Assembly (NCBI GenBank): GCA_007123065.1
Contig: SKSI01000064.1
Location: 1 to 26,912, forward strand
Length of the DNA: 26,912 bases
Source: Bacteroidales bacterium
GTDB taxonomy: Bacteria; Bacteroidota; Bacteroidia; Bacteroidales; UBA7960
Direction of reading: 5' to 3'
Under the pieces are notes generated by a model. The model did no database searches and had not been told where the DNA came from. It saw nothing but the letters and a program-made list of their open reading frames with translations. The position numbers were made by a program, and so were the translations under genes. Shown piece by piece: positions 15,168-22,859 of this stretch. Position 1 is the first letter of the stretch. The number at the start of each line of letters is the position of its first letter.

Positions 15168-16418
15168 TTATTCGTAACGCAGTGATTCTATTGGATCCAG
15201 CTTTGAAGCTTTGGCAGCAGGATAATATCCTGCTATCACCCCCACGCCAAAACAGATGGCAACTCCTGACAGGATCCAAAGCCAGGGGATGATAAACGGG
15301 CTGCCAACCAAAACGGAGATTCCGTTCCCGGCAAGCATTCCCAAAACAATTCCAACGGCGCCACCTATCTGACAAATAACGATGGCTTCTGAGAGAAATT
15401 GTTGCTTGATAACTGCCCGGGTGGCCCCCAGTGCTTTACGAATACCAATCTCCCGTGTACGCTCCGTTACGCTGACCAGCATAATATTCATCAGGCCGAT
15501 GGCAGCACCGATGAGGGTGATAAGGCCGATGATAGTGGCAGCGAGAGTCACAAATCTGATGTTTTCGATCAATGCCTGAGCGATGTTATCGCTTTTTGCA
15601 ATATCAAAACTGTTTGGTTCGCCCAGTCGAACTCCCCGGATAATCCGAAACAATCCGGTAGCCTCTCCAATGGCATCTTCCAGACTTTCGAGATCAAAAG
15701 TGCTGACATTGATGGTATAATTCATGTTAGGACGGGAAAAATCCTGACGTACAGTCATGTAAGGAATGATGCAGTTCAAATCGTCTGTAAAGCCAAAAGC
15801 CGAACCCTGCTGTTGCAAAACGCCAATAACCTGGTAGCGCCGACCGGCAAGACTGACAACGGCACCAAGCGGATCTGCATCCCCGGGAAACAACGTATTT
15901 ACCACATCATGGCCTAAGATAACCACATTGGCTCCGTATTGCAGCTCTGTATTTGAGAAATTTCGACCCGAGGCCAGTTCCAGCCCGGATGTTACAAGAT
16001 AATGCTCATCACTGCCGATTACACGAACATTCGGGTTGGTTTCATTACCCCTGTACCGTGCAGTAGCATTGCCTGTGCCCCACACAGAAAGGCTAACGAA
16101 GGCAGGAAAATCGAACTTCTCCCTAAAAGAAACTGCTTCATCATAGGTGATGCGTCTGAAAACCTGGGGTCGTACCCCACCTGAACCCGTCTGAACAACC
16201 ATTTCTCTGTTGCGGACAGAAAAGCTATTGGCACCGAGCCTGGCAAAGTTATCCGTAATGGAAAGTTTGATCGAATCGATAGCTGTGAGTATTCCTACAA
16301 GAGCCATGATCCCGAAAGCAATAATCAGTACGGTCAGCAAAGCACGTAACAGATGGCTGCGGATTGATTCCAGAGCAATCTTCAGGTTTTCAAAAAGAAC
16401 TGTAAAAATCAGACGCAT
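15168..16418 (-). CDS. MacB/FtsX-type ABC transporter permease
   Basis: A 416-residue inner-membrane protein. It has one N-terminal helix (~21-44, HLLRALLTVLIIAFGIMALV), a large periplasmic MacB core domain (~50-285), and a C-terminal FtsX unit with three helices. That unit contains the conserved SVTERTREIGIRKALGATR loop and ends GYYPAAKASKLDPIESLRYE. Such permeases work mechanically across the envelope (lipoprotein, peptide or antibiotic export, or signalling) and need a separate ATPase. None is adjacent: the only ATPase in the window is the peptide-uptake type, which is not a MacB partner. It sits between upp and pyk with very short gaps, so it is likely co-transcribed with them. Confidence 0.93.
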   Translation of the reverse strand: MRLIFTVLFENLKIALESIRSHLLRALLTVLIIAFGIMALVGILTAIDSIKLSITDNFARLGANSFSVRNREMVVQTGSGGVRPQVFRRITYDEAVSFREKFDFPAFVSLSVWGTGNATARYRGNETNPNVRVIGSDEHYLVTSGLELASGRNFSNTELQYGANVVILGHDVVNTLFPGDADPLGAVVSLAGRRYQVIGVLQQQGSAFGFTDDLNCIIPYMTVRQDFSRPNMNYTINVSTFDLESLEDAIGEATGLFRIIRGVRLGEPNSFDIAKSDNIAQALIENIRFVTLAATIIGLITLIGAAIGLMNIMLVSVTERTREIGIRKALGATRAVIKQQFLSEAIVICQIGGAVGIVLGMLAGNGISVLVGSPFIIPWLWILSGVAICFGVGVIAGYYPAAKASKLDPIESLRYE

Positions 16419-16429
16419 TTTAAAAACAA

Positions 16430-17080
16430 TTATATTTTGCTGCCAAAAGCCAGATCACCGGCATCTCCCAGTCCGGGTACAATATAAGCTCTGGCAGTCA
16501 ATTCATCATCAACGGCTCCCAGCCAAAGGGTGTAATTATCATCTGGCATATTCTTCTTCACATATTCAACCCCTTCATTACTTGCGAGAACGGAAACAAT
16601 ATGGGTATGAACCGGGGCTCCTTTCCTGGTAAGCGCTTTGTAGCTCAACACCATAGACGCTCCGGTGGCAAGCATGGGGTCACTGATAATCAAAAATTTA
16701 TCTGCAAGGGGCGGACCGGAAACATATTCAACCTTGATATCGAAACGGCCGTCTTTTCCATGTTTCCTATATGCTGAAATAAAAGCATTTTCTGCCCTGT
16801 CAAAAGCATTCAGTAAACCCTGGTGCAATGGCAAGCCTGCTCTGAGAATCGTTGCAATCACCGGTTGCTGATCCAGAACCTCGCAGTTGGCCACACCCAG
16901 TGAAGTAACCACCTCTTTGCTACTCCAGTTTAGGGTTTTACTGATTTCATACGCAATAATTTCACCGACACGTTCCATATTACGCCTGAAACGCATACTG
17001 TCACGTTGTATTTCTGAATCACGCATTTCTGCGATATACTGATTCAGAATAGAAGATTTTTTTCCTAAAATATGTATCAT
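16430..17080 (-). CDS. upp: Uracil phosphoribosyltransferase
   Basis: This pyrimidine-salvage enzyme makes UMP from uracil and PRPP. The 216-residue chain has the family's ATILRAGLPL (76-85), the PRPP-binding DPMLATGASM (134-143) and the uracil-binding C-terminal YIVPGLGDAGDLAFG (199-213). The length is normal and the start ATG is clear. A TAATTTTG box upstream implies a promoter that also serves the permease and pyk genes, which follow with gaps of only 11 and 16 bp. Confidence 0.97.
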   Translation of the reverse strand: MIHILGKKSSILNQYIAEMRDSEIQRDSMRFRRNMERVGEIIAYEISKTLNWSSKEVVTSLGVANCEVLDQQPVIATILRAGLPLHQGLLNAFDRAENAFISAYRKHGKDGRFDIKVEYVSGPPLADKFLIISDPMLATGASMVLSYKALTRKGAPVHTHIVSVLASNEGVEYVKKNMPDDNYTLWLGAVDDELTARAYIVPGLGDAGDLAFGSKI

Positions 17081-17138
17081 CCGGTCACGTCTTTAGCTGA
17101 TATCCCATTGATGGAAACAAGCTACATTATTAATTGTC

Positions 17139-17146
17139 CAAAATTA
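17139..17146 (-). promoter_or_regulatory. -7 box for the upp-permease-pyk group
   Basis: TAATTTTG on the minus strand fits TAnnTTTG, predicting a leader of about 50 bases. TTTG occurs 15 bp upstream (17162-17165), closer than the ideal 19-21. A 10-bp palindrome CTTTGCAAAG lies at 17171-17180. Confidence 0.45.
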
Positions 17147-17211
17147 ATCATTTACAGCCAGCAAAACACTCTTTGCAAAGCGATTCACAAAAGAAATAAA
17201 AAAAAATCAAA

Positions 17212-18168
17212 TCAAAACAGACGCCTGCTATTGGCTTTCAGTTTAAGTGCACCCTTTAAGAGCGGCCTGACTATCCAAGGCATACGGTTCAGCCTGATTT
17301 GTAAAAACAAGCATTCTTTTGAACCAAAGCTTTTGTAAAAACGTGCCAAACCAGGGTTTACCGAACCTTCAAAGTCAAGCACCATCTCTTTCCCTGCATT
17401 AGATCTGATATAATGATCAACGAGCAGGCTCATAGCACCGTTTTCCCTTGCTTCAGGGGTAGAACCGGAAAAAAGCCACACTGTTTTTTGATGGCTTTTA
17501 AAGAATACAATACCCGCGCAAAAGTTATTTGTACCGGAATAGGCGGTTAAAATATCGACCATTCCCTTGTGCAGCCCGGAATAAATAAGGTGTTTAAGAA
17601 GTTTGTAATCACTTTCCCTGTAGGGAACCTGGAAAGATTTTTTGTTTTGACGGAAAGCAAGAATCAAATCTTCCGGCCGGGAATGTGCGGTGACAAACAC
17701 GCCCTTTGTCTCCGCTTTTTTGATGTTTCTTTTGATATTTCCGGAATAGTTCTTTCTGATACGATCGTAGGGCAAAATAAGATCCAGTTCGTGGGTGATT
17801 CCCATTCCACTGATTGCCTGATGTTCTTGCGGAAGTTTGTTGTATATATTCAGGTTAATATCTACATAACGGAAGTGTGACGGAATGGTATTTAAAAACT
17901 GCCCGGTAAGGTCGCAGGCATTGCTGTCGCGGCTGAACACTCCCAGCTGCTGAATGAAGAATGGTTGATAAATATAATGGATGCCATACTTTTTTTTGTG
18001 AGGAAGCGGCATTACAGCATTGTAATCATCCATAACAAGCGCATCCCATGATGGTGCACACATGTCCAGATACCAGGAATATGCATAGAATATTCCATTC
18101 ACGGAATTATCTATGCATTGATCCCATTTGTCAAACTCTATTTTGTTATGTGTTATATACCGGATCAT
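17212..18168 (-). CDS. FemAB/GNAT-like acyltransferase
   Basis: I start at the ATG at 18168-18166 (318 residues). The upstream frame extension adds 28 Arg/Cys-rich residues that overlap the preceding gene and look non-coding. The A of this ATG is the last base of the preceding stop (TAATG), so the genes are translationally coupled. The chain has features of the GNAT/FemAB-like fold: YSWYLDMCAPSWDALV near the N-terminus, the basic YSGNIKRNIKKAETKGV helix, an FCAGIVFF strand, and the C-terminal LDFEGSVNPGLARFYKSFG, which resembles the 'DFEGS...FKSFGG' ending of this family. Such enzymes transfer amino-acyl or acyl groups onto cell-envelope precursors or sugars; the substrate here is unknown. 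Pairing with the deacetylase-like gene suggests joint action on a surface polysaccharide. Confidence 0.78.
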   Translation of the reverse strand: MIRYITHNKIEFDKWDQCIDNSVNGIFYAYSWYLDMCAPSWDALVMDDYNAVMPLPHKKKYGIHYIYQPFFIQQLGVFSRDSNACDLTGQFLNTIPSHFRYVDINLNIYNKLPQEHQAISGMGITHELDLILPYDRIRKNYSGNIKRNIKKAETKGVFVTAHSRPEDLILAFRQNKKSFQVPYRESDYKLLKHLIYSGLHKGMVDILTAYSGTNNFCAGIVFFKSHQKTVWLFSGSTPEARENGAMSLLVDHYIRSNAGKEMVLDFEGSVNPGLARFYKSFGSKECLFLQIRLNRMPWIVRPLLKGALKLKANSRRLF

Positions 18169-19490
18169 TATTTTTTTTTGTGTTGTTCTGCAGCAGCGTG
18201 ATACATTCTTTCGTAAAGATCCCTCCACCCTTTCCATGGACCGCAATCGCAAAGAGAGTCGTTGTGCCAGAGGCTTACGAATGTGCCCCCTGTTTTCACA
18301 ACTTCGTCGATCAGTTTTTTAATAATAGCAAAAGATTGTTCAGGGTTGAGCCCGAGGTACTGTCTGAATGTTCCATCCATCACAGCAAAAGGAACAATGA
18401 TGAGTGATGTACTATTTTCCGATTGCAGATCATAAAACCTGAAAGGAGAACAAATCCCGGCCCTGAACCCCGGCTGACTGGCAAACCCCATAGTAAAGTC
18501 GTGAGTCAAATTTGTTTTGAGCAATTTTTGATAGGTTCCCGGTATGTGAAGCTTCAGATAATGCTGTCTGCTGATTTTTACCTCCTGATTCAGTATATTG
18601 CTGAGTCGTTTAGTTTCGACATCCGGAAGGGCCTCATCACTATTTGACGCAAAGCTGGGGTGGATGCCAACATTTGCATAGTCTCCGATCTTTTTGATAA
18701 GCGTGATCAGGGATTTGGAATAGTGGGCAATGTTTTTGTCATAATAGCCATAATCACCAAGCAAGAAAAAGTAACTGGCTTTGATTCCGCTTTGCTTAAA
18801 CAGACTCAATTGATAATCATACGTGTCAAATGGGTCCTGTCTTTTCCAAAGCAGCACACTGAACCGTTCTTTGATAGCCGCCAGATCTCTTTGCCCAAGC
18901 GATCTGATAGCTCCAAGCATGCTGCGAATCAAGCCCCGACCCTTGTAAGCATAGGCAACATCTATATCGTATGTCGGTAAAAAAGCAAAGGTCTGATCAG
19001 GGAGAGATAAATCAGGAAACATATTCAGCAGATGCTTTTTGAGTATAAGGGCGTAATGGTTGACAACCGGTTTTTGAAGAAAATGGTTTTTAAATGCAAA
19101 GGATTCTGCGGCTTCAAACCTGCCGAAACCATCTGTTTTATGGGGAAGGTATTCTTCGTAACGACTCACCATAAAAAAAGCTGCTGAAAAAAGGTCGAAG
19201 TTTATGTCGTGATCATCAAAAGCAGGAAACAACAAAGGAAGGTCTTGATCCCACCTTATTTCCGGCCGAAAATAATGAACACCCCGTTCCTGGAGAAATC
19301 CAAATGCCGGGATATGGACAGATTTTGTTTTGATCACATTCCTGGTATAGCTGATCTTAGGACCGTCATATGCGAGAAACACCTCTTCCTTGTTGGTTAA
19401 CTCCCATTCCGTTCCCAGAAGGTTTCCAAGCAGCAGGTCACAGACATAATAAACTCTGTTCGTGGGTTTTGGACAATATACCAGCATCAT
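18168..19490 (-). CDS. Polysaccharide-deacetylase-family protein
   Basis: A 440-residue protein with no signal peptide or obvious transmembrane helix. An N-terminal region (~1-165) of the type that precedes deacetylase domains in Bacteroidota leads into a NodB-like domain from ~168 on. Recognisable elements are FLPTYDIDVAYAYKG (the metal/catalytic Asp-x-Asp motif), SYFFLLGDYG, VGIHPSFASN (a His motif without the usual HxxxH), RAGICSPFRFYD, PFAVMDGT and FVSLWHNDSL. These deviations from classical NodB enzymes make the activity uncertain; it could remove N- or O-acetyl groups from a glycan, or may be inactive. It is coupled to the FemAB-like gene by a TAATG overlap. Confidence 0.8.
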   Translation of the reverse strand: MMLVYCPKPTNRVYYVCDLLLGNLLGTEWELTNKEEVFLAYDGPKISYTRNVIKTKSVHIPAFGFLQERGVHYFRPEIRWDQDLPLLFPAFDDHDINFDLFSAAFFMVSRYEEYLPHKTDGFGRFEAAESFAFKNHFLQKPVVNHYALILKKHLLNMFPDLSLPDQTFAFLPTYDIDVAYAYKGRGLIRSMLGAIRSLGQRDLAAIKERFSVLLWKRQDPFDTYDYQLSLFKQSGIKASYFFLLGDYGYYDKNIAHYSKSLITLIKKIGDYANVGIHPSFASNSDEALPDVETKRLSNILNQEVKISRQHYLKLHIPGTYQKLLKTNLTHDFTMGFASQPGFRAGICSPFRFYDLQSENSTSLIIVPFAVMDGTFRQYLGLNPEQSFAIIKKLIDEVVKTGGTFVSLWHNDSLCDCGPWKGWRDLYERMYHAAAEQHKKK

Positions 19491-19576
19491 GAACTTGGGT
19501 ATTGGTAAGAAAATGTAAAGTTAATGGTATTTTTTATTTTAGGAAACCAACGGCTACAGCATCCCTGGGGTTTGTT

Positions 19577-20284
19577 TCACAGCAAGCCATTGTCAGAAAA
19601 ACTAAAATAATCATGGCTTGTAACAATCAAGTGGTCAAGCACGGGCATATCCAGTGATATTCCGGACTCTTTGCATTTATTTGTGATTTGGATGTCGGAA
19701 TTACTCGGTTTGATCTGTCCACTTGGGTGGTTATGACATATAATTATTGCGGCGGCATTGTCTTCAAGTGCCAGCCTGAAAATTTTTTTGGGATCTGCCA
19801 CTGTACCGGTTACGCTTCCTTCGCTAACAGAAATGGTTTTTTGTATATTTTTGTTTCTGGCAAGGGTAATGATCCAGAACTCCTCATGAGGAAGGTCACC
19901 AATCAACGGCTGCATCACTTCAAATGCATCTTTACTGCTAATGATCACGTTTTTTCTGAGCGCCTCCGACATTCGCCGGCGTCGGCCAAGTTCCATCACA
20001 GCATTTACCTTGATTGCTTTTGCTGCGCCTATTCCTTTGAACTTCATCAGATCATGTATCCGAAGTCGGGCCAGCTCTGATAGGTTATTTGATACTTTAC
20101 TCAGAATGAGCCGCGACAATTCCACTGCAGAAAGGTCTTTGGTTCCGGAACCGATAACGATAGCGAGCAATTCTGCATCAGATAATGCTTTGCTGCTTTT
20201 TGACAACATTTTTTCCCGGGGTCTGTCATCCTCCGCCCAGCTTTTTATTCCGCTGGATGATAGTTTATATCGATTTTTACCCAT
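19577..20284 (-). CDS. radC: RadC-family JAB-domain protein
   Basis: I use the ATG at 20284 (235 residues). A TTG at 20335 would add 17 basic residues that are not family-like. N-terminal helices (IKSWAEDDRPREKM) precede a helix-hairpin-helix FKGIGAAKA (82-90) and a C-terminal JAB/MPN domain. That domain has an intact metal site: HNHPSG (184-189) with the downstream SNSD (194-197), so the usual E/HxH-x-D arrangement is complete. The family was once linked to DNA repair, but the true function is unresolved. It lies just downstream of the terminator of the tRNA/rpsT unit and reads in the same direction, probably from its own promoter. Confidence 0.94.
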   Translation of the reverse strand: MGKNRYKLSSSGIKSWAEDDRPREKMLSKSSKALSDAELLAIVIGSGTKDLSAVELSRLILSKVSNNLSELARLRIHDLMKFKGIGAAKAIKVNAVMELGRRRRMSEALRKNVIISSKDAFEVMQPLIGDLPHEEFWIITLARNKNIQKTISVSEGSVTGTVADPKKIFRLALEDNAAAIIICHNHPSGQIKPSNSDIQITNKCKESGISLDMPVLDHLIVTSHDYFSFSDNGLL

Positions 20285-20340
20285 TTGTTTCGTTTGAATT
20301 TTTCGCAATTTAAGATATTTTTTCGCGTTTTTCAAACAAA

Positions 20341-20369
20341 AAAAGACCTTTCTTGGCGAAAGGTCTTTT
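20341..20369 (-). terminator. Rho-independent terminator of the tRNA-Glu/rpsT unit
   Basis: A perfect 12-bp stem (20341-20352 with 20358-20369) encloses a 5-base loop. On the minus strand it runs into seven T. It lies 3 bp after the second tRNA-Glu gene. Confidence 0.9.
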
Positions 20370-20372
20370 CAG

Positions 20373-20444
20373 TAGCCCGTAGGGGAATCGAACCCCTGTT
20401 ACCAGGATGAAAACCTGGCGTCCTAACCCCTAGACGAACGGGCC
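20373..20444 (-). tRNA. tRNA-Glu (anticodon TTC), copy 2
   Basis: A 72-base cloverleaf. Acceptor GGCCCGT pairs with ACGGGCT (one G-U pair), the D arm is GTCT/GGAC, anticodon stem CCAGG/CCTGG carries loop TTTTCAT (anticodon TTC), and T arm AGGGG/CCCCT carries loop TTCGATT. The CCA end is not encoded. The sequence is identical to the copy at 20760-20831, with identity extending slightly beyond both ends. Confidence 0.97.
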
Positions 20445-20458
20445 GTATGCAGTAAAAA

Positions 20459-20713
20459 CTATTGCAATTTATTGACGTACCGGGTCATTTTTGACTTCAG
20501 GTTTGATGCCTTGTTCTTATGGATCACGTTTTTCTTGGCCAACCGATCGATCAAGGAGATGACGCGTGGCAGGTTTTTGAGTCCATCCTCCTTGTTTTCA
20601 GTCTTTCTGAGACCTTTGATAGCGGTACGTGTTGTTTTAGCGTAATACCTGTTCCTCAACATTTTCGCATTATTTGAACGAATCCGTTTCTTAGCCGATT
20701 TGTGATTTGCCAT
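20459..20713 (-). CDS. rpsT: 30S ribosomal protein S20
   Basis: An 84-residue basic protein with the S20 start MANHKSAKKRIRSNNAKMLRN and a C-terminal Lys-rich helix (NVIHKNKASNLKSKMTRYV). It binds 16S rRNA early in assembly of the small subunit. The gene lies between two identical tRNA-Glu genes on the same strand, 46 bp after the first and 14 bp before the second. With a promoter before the first tRNA and a terminator after the second, the three are likely one transcript. A weak TATATTTA upstream could give extra initiation. Confidence 0.97.
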   Translation of the reverse strand: MANHKSAKKRIRSNNAKMLRNRYYAKTTRTAIKGLRKTENKEDGLKNLPRVISLIDRLAKKNVIHKNKASNLKSKMTRYVNKLQ

Positions 20714-20759
20714 AATAGCTTAAATATAAATAAAGTGTATGTGTTTTTTTAAATTTTAG

Positions 20760-20831
20760 TAGCCCGTAGGGGAATCGAACCCCTGTTACCAGGATGAAAA
20801 CCTGGCGTCCTAACCCCTAGACGAACGGGCC
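20760..20831 (-). tRNA. tRNA-Glu (anticodon TTC), copy 1
   Basis: Identical in sequence and structure to the copy at 20373-20444. It is the first gene after the consensus promoter at 20863-20893. The short leader contains a 7-bp hairpin (20838-20856, TTTTCAG pairing with CTGAAAA) that could assist 5' processing, though this is only an inference. Confidence 0.97.
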
Positions 20832-20862
20832 GTGCTATTTTCAGTTTTTCTGAAAAGGAGTG

Positions 20863-20893
20863 CAAAAATAATACTATTTTGCAAATACACAAA
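20863..20893 (-). promoter_or_regulatory. Full consensus Bacteroidota promoter for tRNA-Glu/rpsT
   Basis: On the minus strand TTTG (20893-20890) is followed after exactly 19 bp by TATTTTTG (20870-20863). This matches TTTG-N19-TAnnTTTG at every fixed base, the best promoter in the window and as expected for a highly expressed translation unit. Confidence 0.8.
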
Positions 20894-21008
20894 ACTTAAG
20901 AGCAATATTTAATCAAAACGATAGTCTGGAAAACAGTAGAAACATCGATTAACAAACTAAGTTTTAAAGTATTTTTTGCCTGTAAGTATTATTGTGCAAT
21001 AGTTTTTT

Positions 21009-21016
21009 TATATTTG
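21009..21016 (+). promoter_or_regulatory. -7 box for the OmpA-like/TPR lipoprotein gene
   Basis: TATATTTG fits TAnnTTTG and predicts a leader of about 65 bases. No TTTG lies at the ideal distance upstream. Confidence 0.45.
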
Positions 21017-21085
21017 TACTTCATTATTTTGTTAGAAAATAATTAAACCAAAGCATTAGGATTAACCAATACAAAAAAATTAATT

Positions 21086-22807
21086 ATGAAAAACATTAAC
21101 TTTAAACTGTTAGCCATTGTGCTAATTTCAGCCGGGTTATTTGCCAGCTGCGGCTTAAACAGAATGGTAAATAACTATGATGAAGGGGTTAGATTTACCC
21201 CTGAGACCAATCCCCTGGAGAACCACGGCGGCCAGGTAGCAGCTGAGGTGCAAGGGGACATCAGTGAAGGGTATTTTCATCGCAAAGCTGTGGTTGAGCT
21301 CACCCCTGTTCTGAAATACGAAGGCACCGAAAAAGAGCTTGAAACTGTTGTACTACGCGGCAGCAATACCACTACTGAGGGAAGAATGATCAATCGGGAT
21401 CAGTCAACGACCATCAACCTCAACAACGTGATTTCGTTCGAACCGGAAATGCTCGCATCCGAGCTTTACATCCGCGCCACAGTTTATCGTGAGGGACGCG
21501 AGGAAAGGGCAACACAACTTCCTGACAGAAAAGTGGCTGATGGGGTGATCAACACATCACAATTTATCAAGAATGACCACCTGGTTTCAATAGCCCCCCA
21601 CGGCTATGAAAAAGAAGTTATTGTTTCCAAAACGGCGGATATTTATTTTGCCTATATGCGCCACAACCTGAACTGGAGACTTGACCTGAACCGCGCTGAA
21701 GAAGCACGCGCCAGAATCAGTGAACTTACAGAATTTATCGAAAGAGGCTGGGAGTTGAAAGCTGTTGAAGTAGACGCATGGGCTTCCCCCGAGGGAGAGA
21801 TCGCTTTCAACATGGAGCTTTCTGAAAACCGTGCTGAAACCGGAGAACGGTACATCAGGAATCTCTTCAGTCAGAAAGACATTGAAACGCCTGAGCTTAG
21901 GGTTGATGCCAAAGGAGAAGACTTTGACGGATTCATGACAAAACTGAATGCTTCCGACCTTCCCGACAAGCAAATCATTGCGAACGTAATCAACTCACAG
22001 ATTGCACCTGCGGAAAGAGAAAGAAGAATTAAAGACATGACTTTAATTTATGCGGAAATCGAGAAGATTCTTGAACCCCTTCGTCGTGCAGAAATCACTG
22101 TGCATGCTTATGAACCAAAGCGTTCTGACGAAGAAATCGCCGACCTGGCTATCAGCAACCCGGCAGAACTGGACCAGGACGAATTGCTCTTTGCCGCGAC
22201 GCTTACAGATAACAAGCAAACACAGCTTGCCATTTATCGTTCAGCCACTGATTTGTTCCCGAATAGCTACGAAGGGTTCAACAATGCCGCAGCAATTCTT
22301 CTGGAAATGAAAGAGGTAGAACAAGCTGCATCTTACCTTGAAAGAGCCAATCAGCTTGCCCCAGGCAATGGCCACGTTCAAAACAACCTGGGCATTGTTG
22401 CTGCATGGCAATACGATGATGAAAGCGCAAAATCACTCTTCCAGTCTGCCAGGGCACAAGGCATCAATGTGAGTTACAACATGGGTGTGCTGCAGATCAG
22501 AAGCGGAGACTATCGTGATGCCCTTGCATCTTTCTCCGGCTACACCTGCCTCTACAATGTGGCGCTCGCGCAATTGATGGTTGACAACCAGAGTGCTGCC
22601 ATCAACACGTTGAATTGTGCACCGGAATGCGGCCAGGTTGCCTACCTGAAAGCCGTTATTGCAGCCAGAAACAATGATGCAACCGCACTCTACAACAACC
22701 TGAGGAAAGCCATTGAATTTAATGCTAACCTGAAAAACATGGCAGCCAATGATCGTGAATTCGTTCAGTTCTTTGGTCAAAGTGAATTTCAGGACATTGT
22801 CAGATAA
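21086..22807 (+). CDS. Lipoprotein with OmpA-like segment and TPR-like repeats
   Basis: A 573-residue protein with lipoprotein signal (FASC lipobox, Cys22). Residues ~45-190 are beta-rich and unassigned. Around 229-256 the segment VDAWASPEGE...LSENRAETGERYI resembles an OmpA C-terminal peptidoglycan-binding motif (G-AS-EG...N--LS--RA--V--YL), though the following part is divergent. Residues ~375-570 are helical with TPR-like units (IYRSATDLFPNSYEGFNNAA, LERANQLAPGNGHVQNNLGI, YNMGVLQIRSGDYRDALASF). This suggests an outer-membrane lipoprotein that contacts peptidoglycan and protein partners. Three C-terminal-region Cys occur in YTCLYN, LNCAPECG. I know no function. It ends at a strong terminator shared with the opposite gene. 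Confidence 0.82.
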   Translation: MKNINFKLLAIVLISAGLFASCGLNRMVNNYDEGVRFTPETNPLENHGGQVAAEVQGDISEGYFHRKAVVELTPVLKYEGTEKELETVVLRGSNTTTEGRMINRDQSTTINLNNVISFEPEMLASELYIRATVYREGREERATQLPDRKVADGVINTSQFIKNDHLVSIAPHGYEKEVIVSKTADIYFAYMRHNLNWRLDLNRAEEARARISELTEFIERGWELKAVEVDAWASPEGEIAFNMELSENRAETGERYIRNLFSQKDIETPELRVDAKGEDFDGFMTKLNASDLPDKQIIANVINSQIAPAERERRIKDMTLIYAEIEKILEPLRRAEITVHAYEPKRSDEEIADLAISNPAELDQDELLFAATLTDNKQTQLAIYRSATDLFPNSYEGFNNAAAILLEMKEVEQAASYLERANQLAPGNGHVQNNLGIVAAWQYDDESAKSLFQSARAQGINVSYNMGVLQIRSGDYRDALASFSGYTCLYNVALAQLMVDNQSAAINTLNCAPECGQVAYLKAVIAARNNDATALYNNLRKAIEFNANLKNMAANDREFVQFFGQSEFQDIVR

Positions 22808-22826
22808 AAGCTACTTCGAATCAAAT

Positions 22827-22859
22827 AAAAAAGCCCGGTGTGTTGCACCGGGCTTTTTT
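22827..22859. terminator. Bidirectional Rho-independent terminator
   Basis: A 14-bp stem (22827-22840 with 22846-22859) with a GC core GCCCGGTG/CACCGGGC and loop TGTTG is flanked by A runs on the left and T runs on the right. It can therefore stop transcription from both the OmpA-like/TPR gene and the folK-dNK pair. Its right base overlaps the stop codon of the kinase gene (22859-22861). Confidence 0.92.

Noticed and set aside
15168..16418. MacB-type permease as partner of the ABC ATPase at 7429-9114
   Set aside because: The ATPase is a fused peptide-uptake type that works with DppB/DppC-like permeases, and the genes are far apart.
20373..20831. tRNA-Glu genes as attachment site of an integrated element
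   Set aside because: The repeat covers the whole tRNA and encloses only rpsT. No integrase or foreign genes are present, so gene duplication explains it better.
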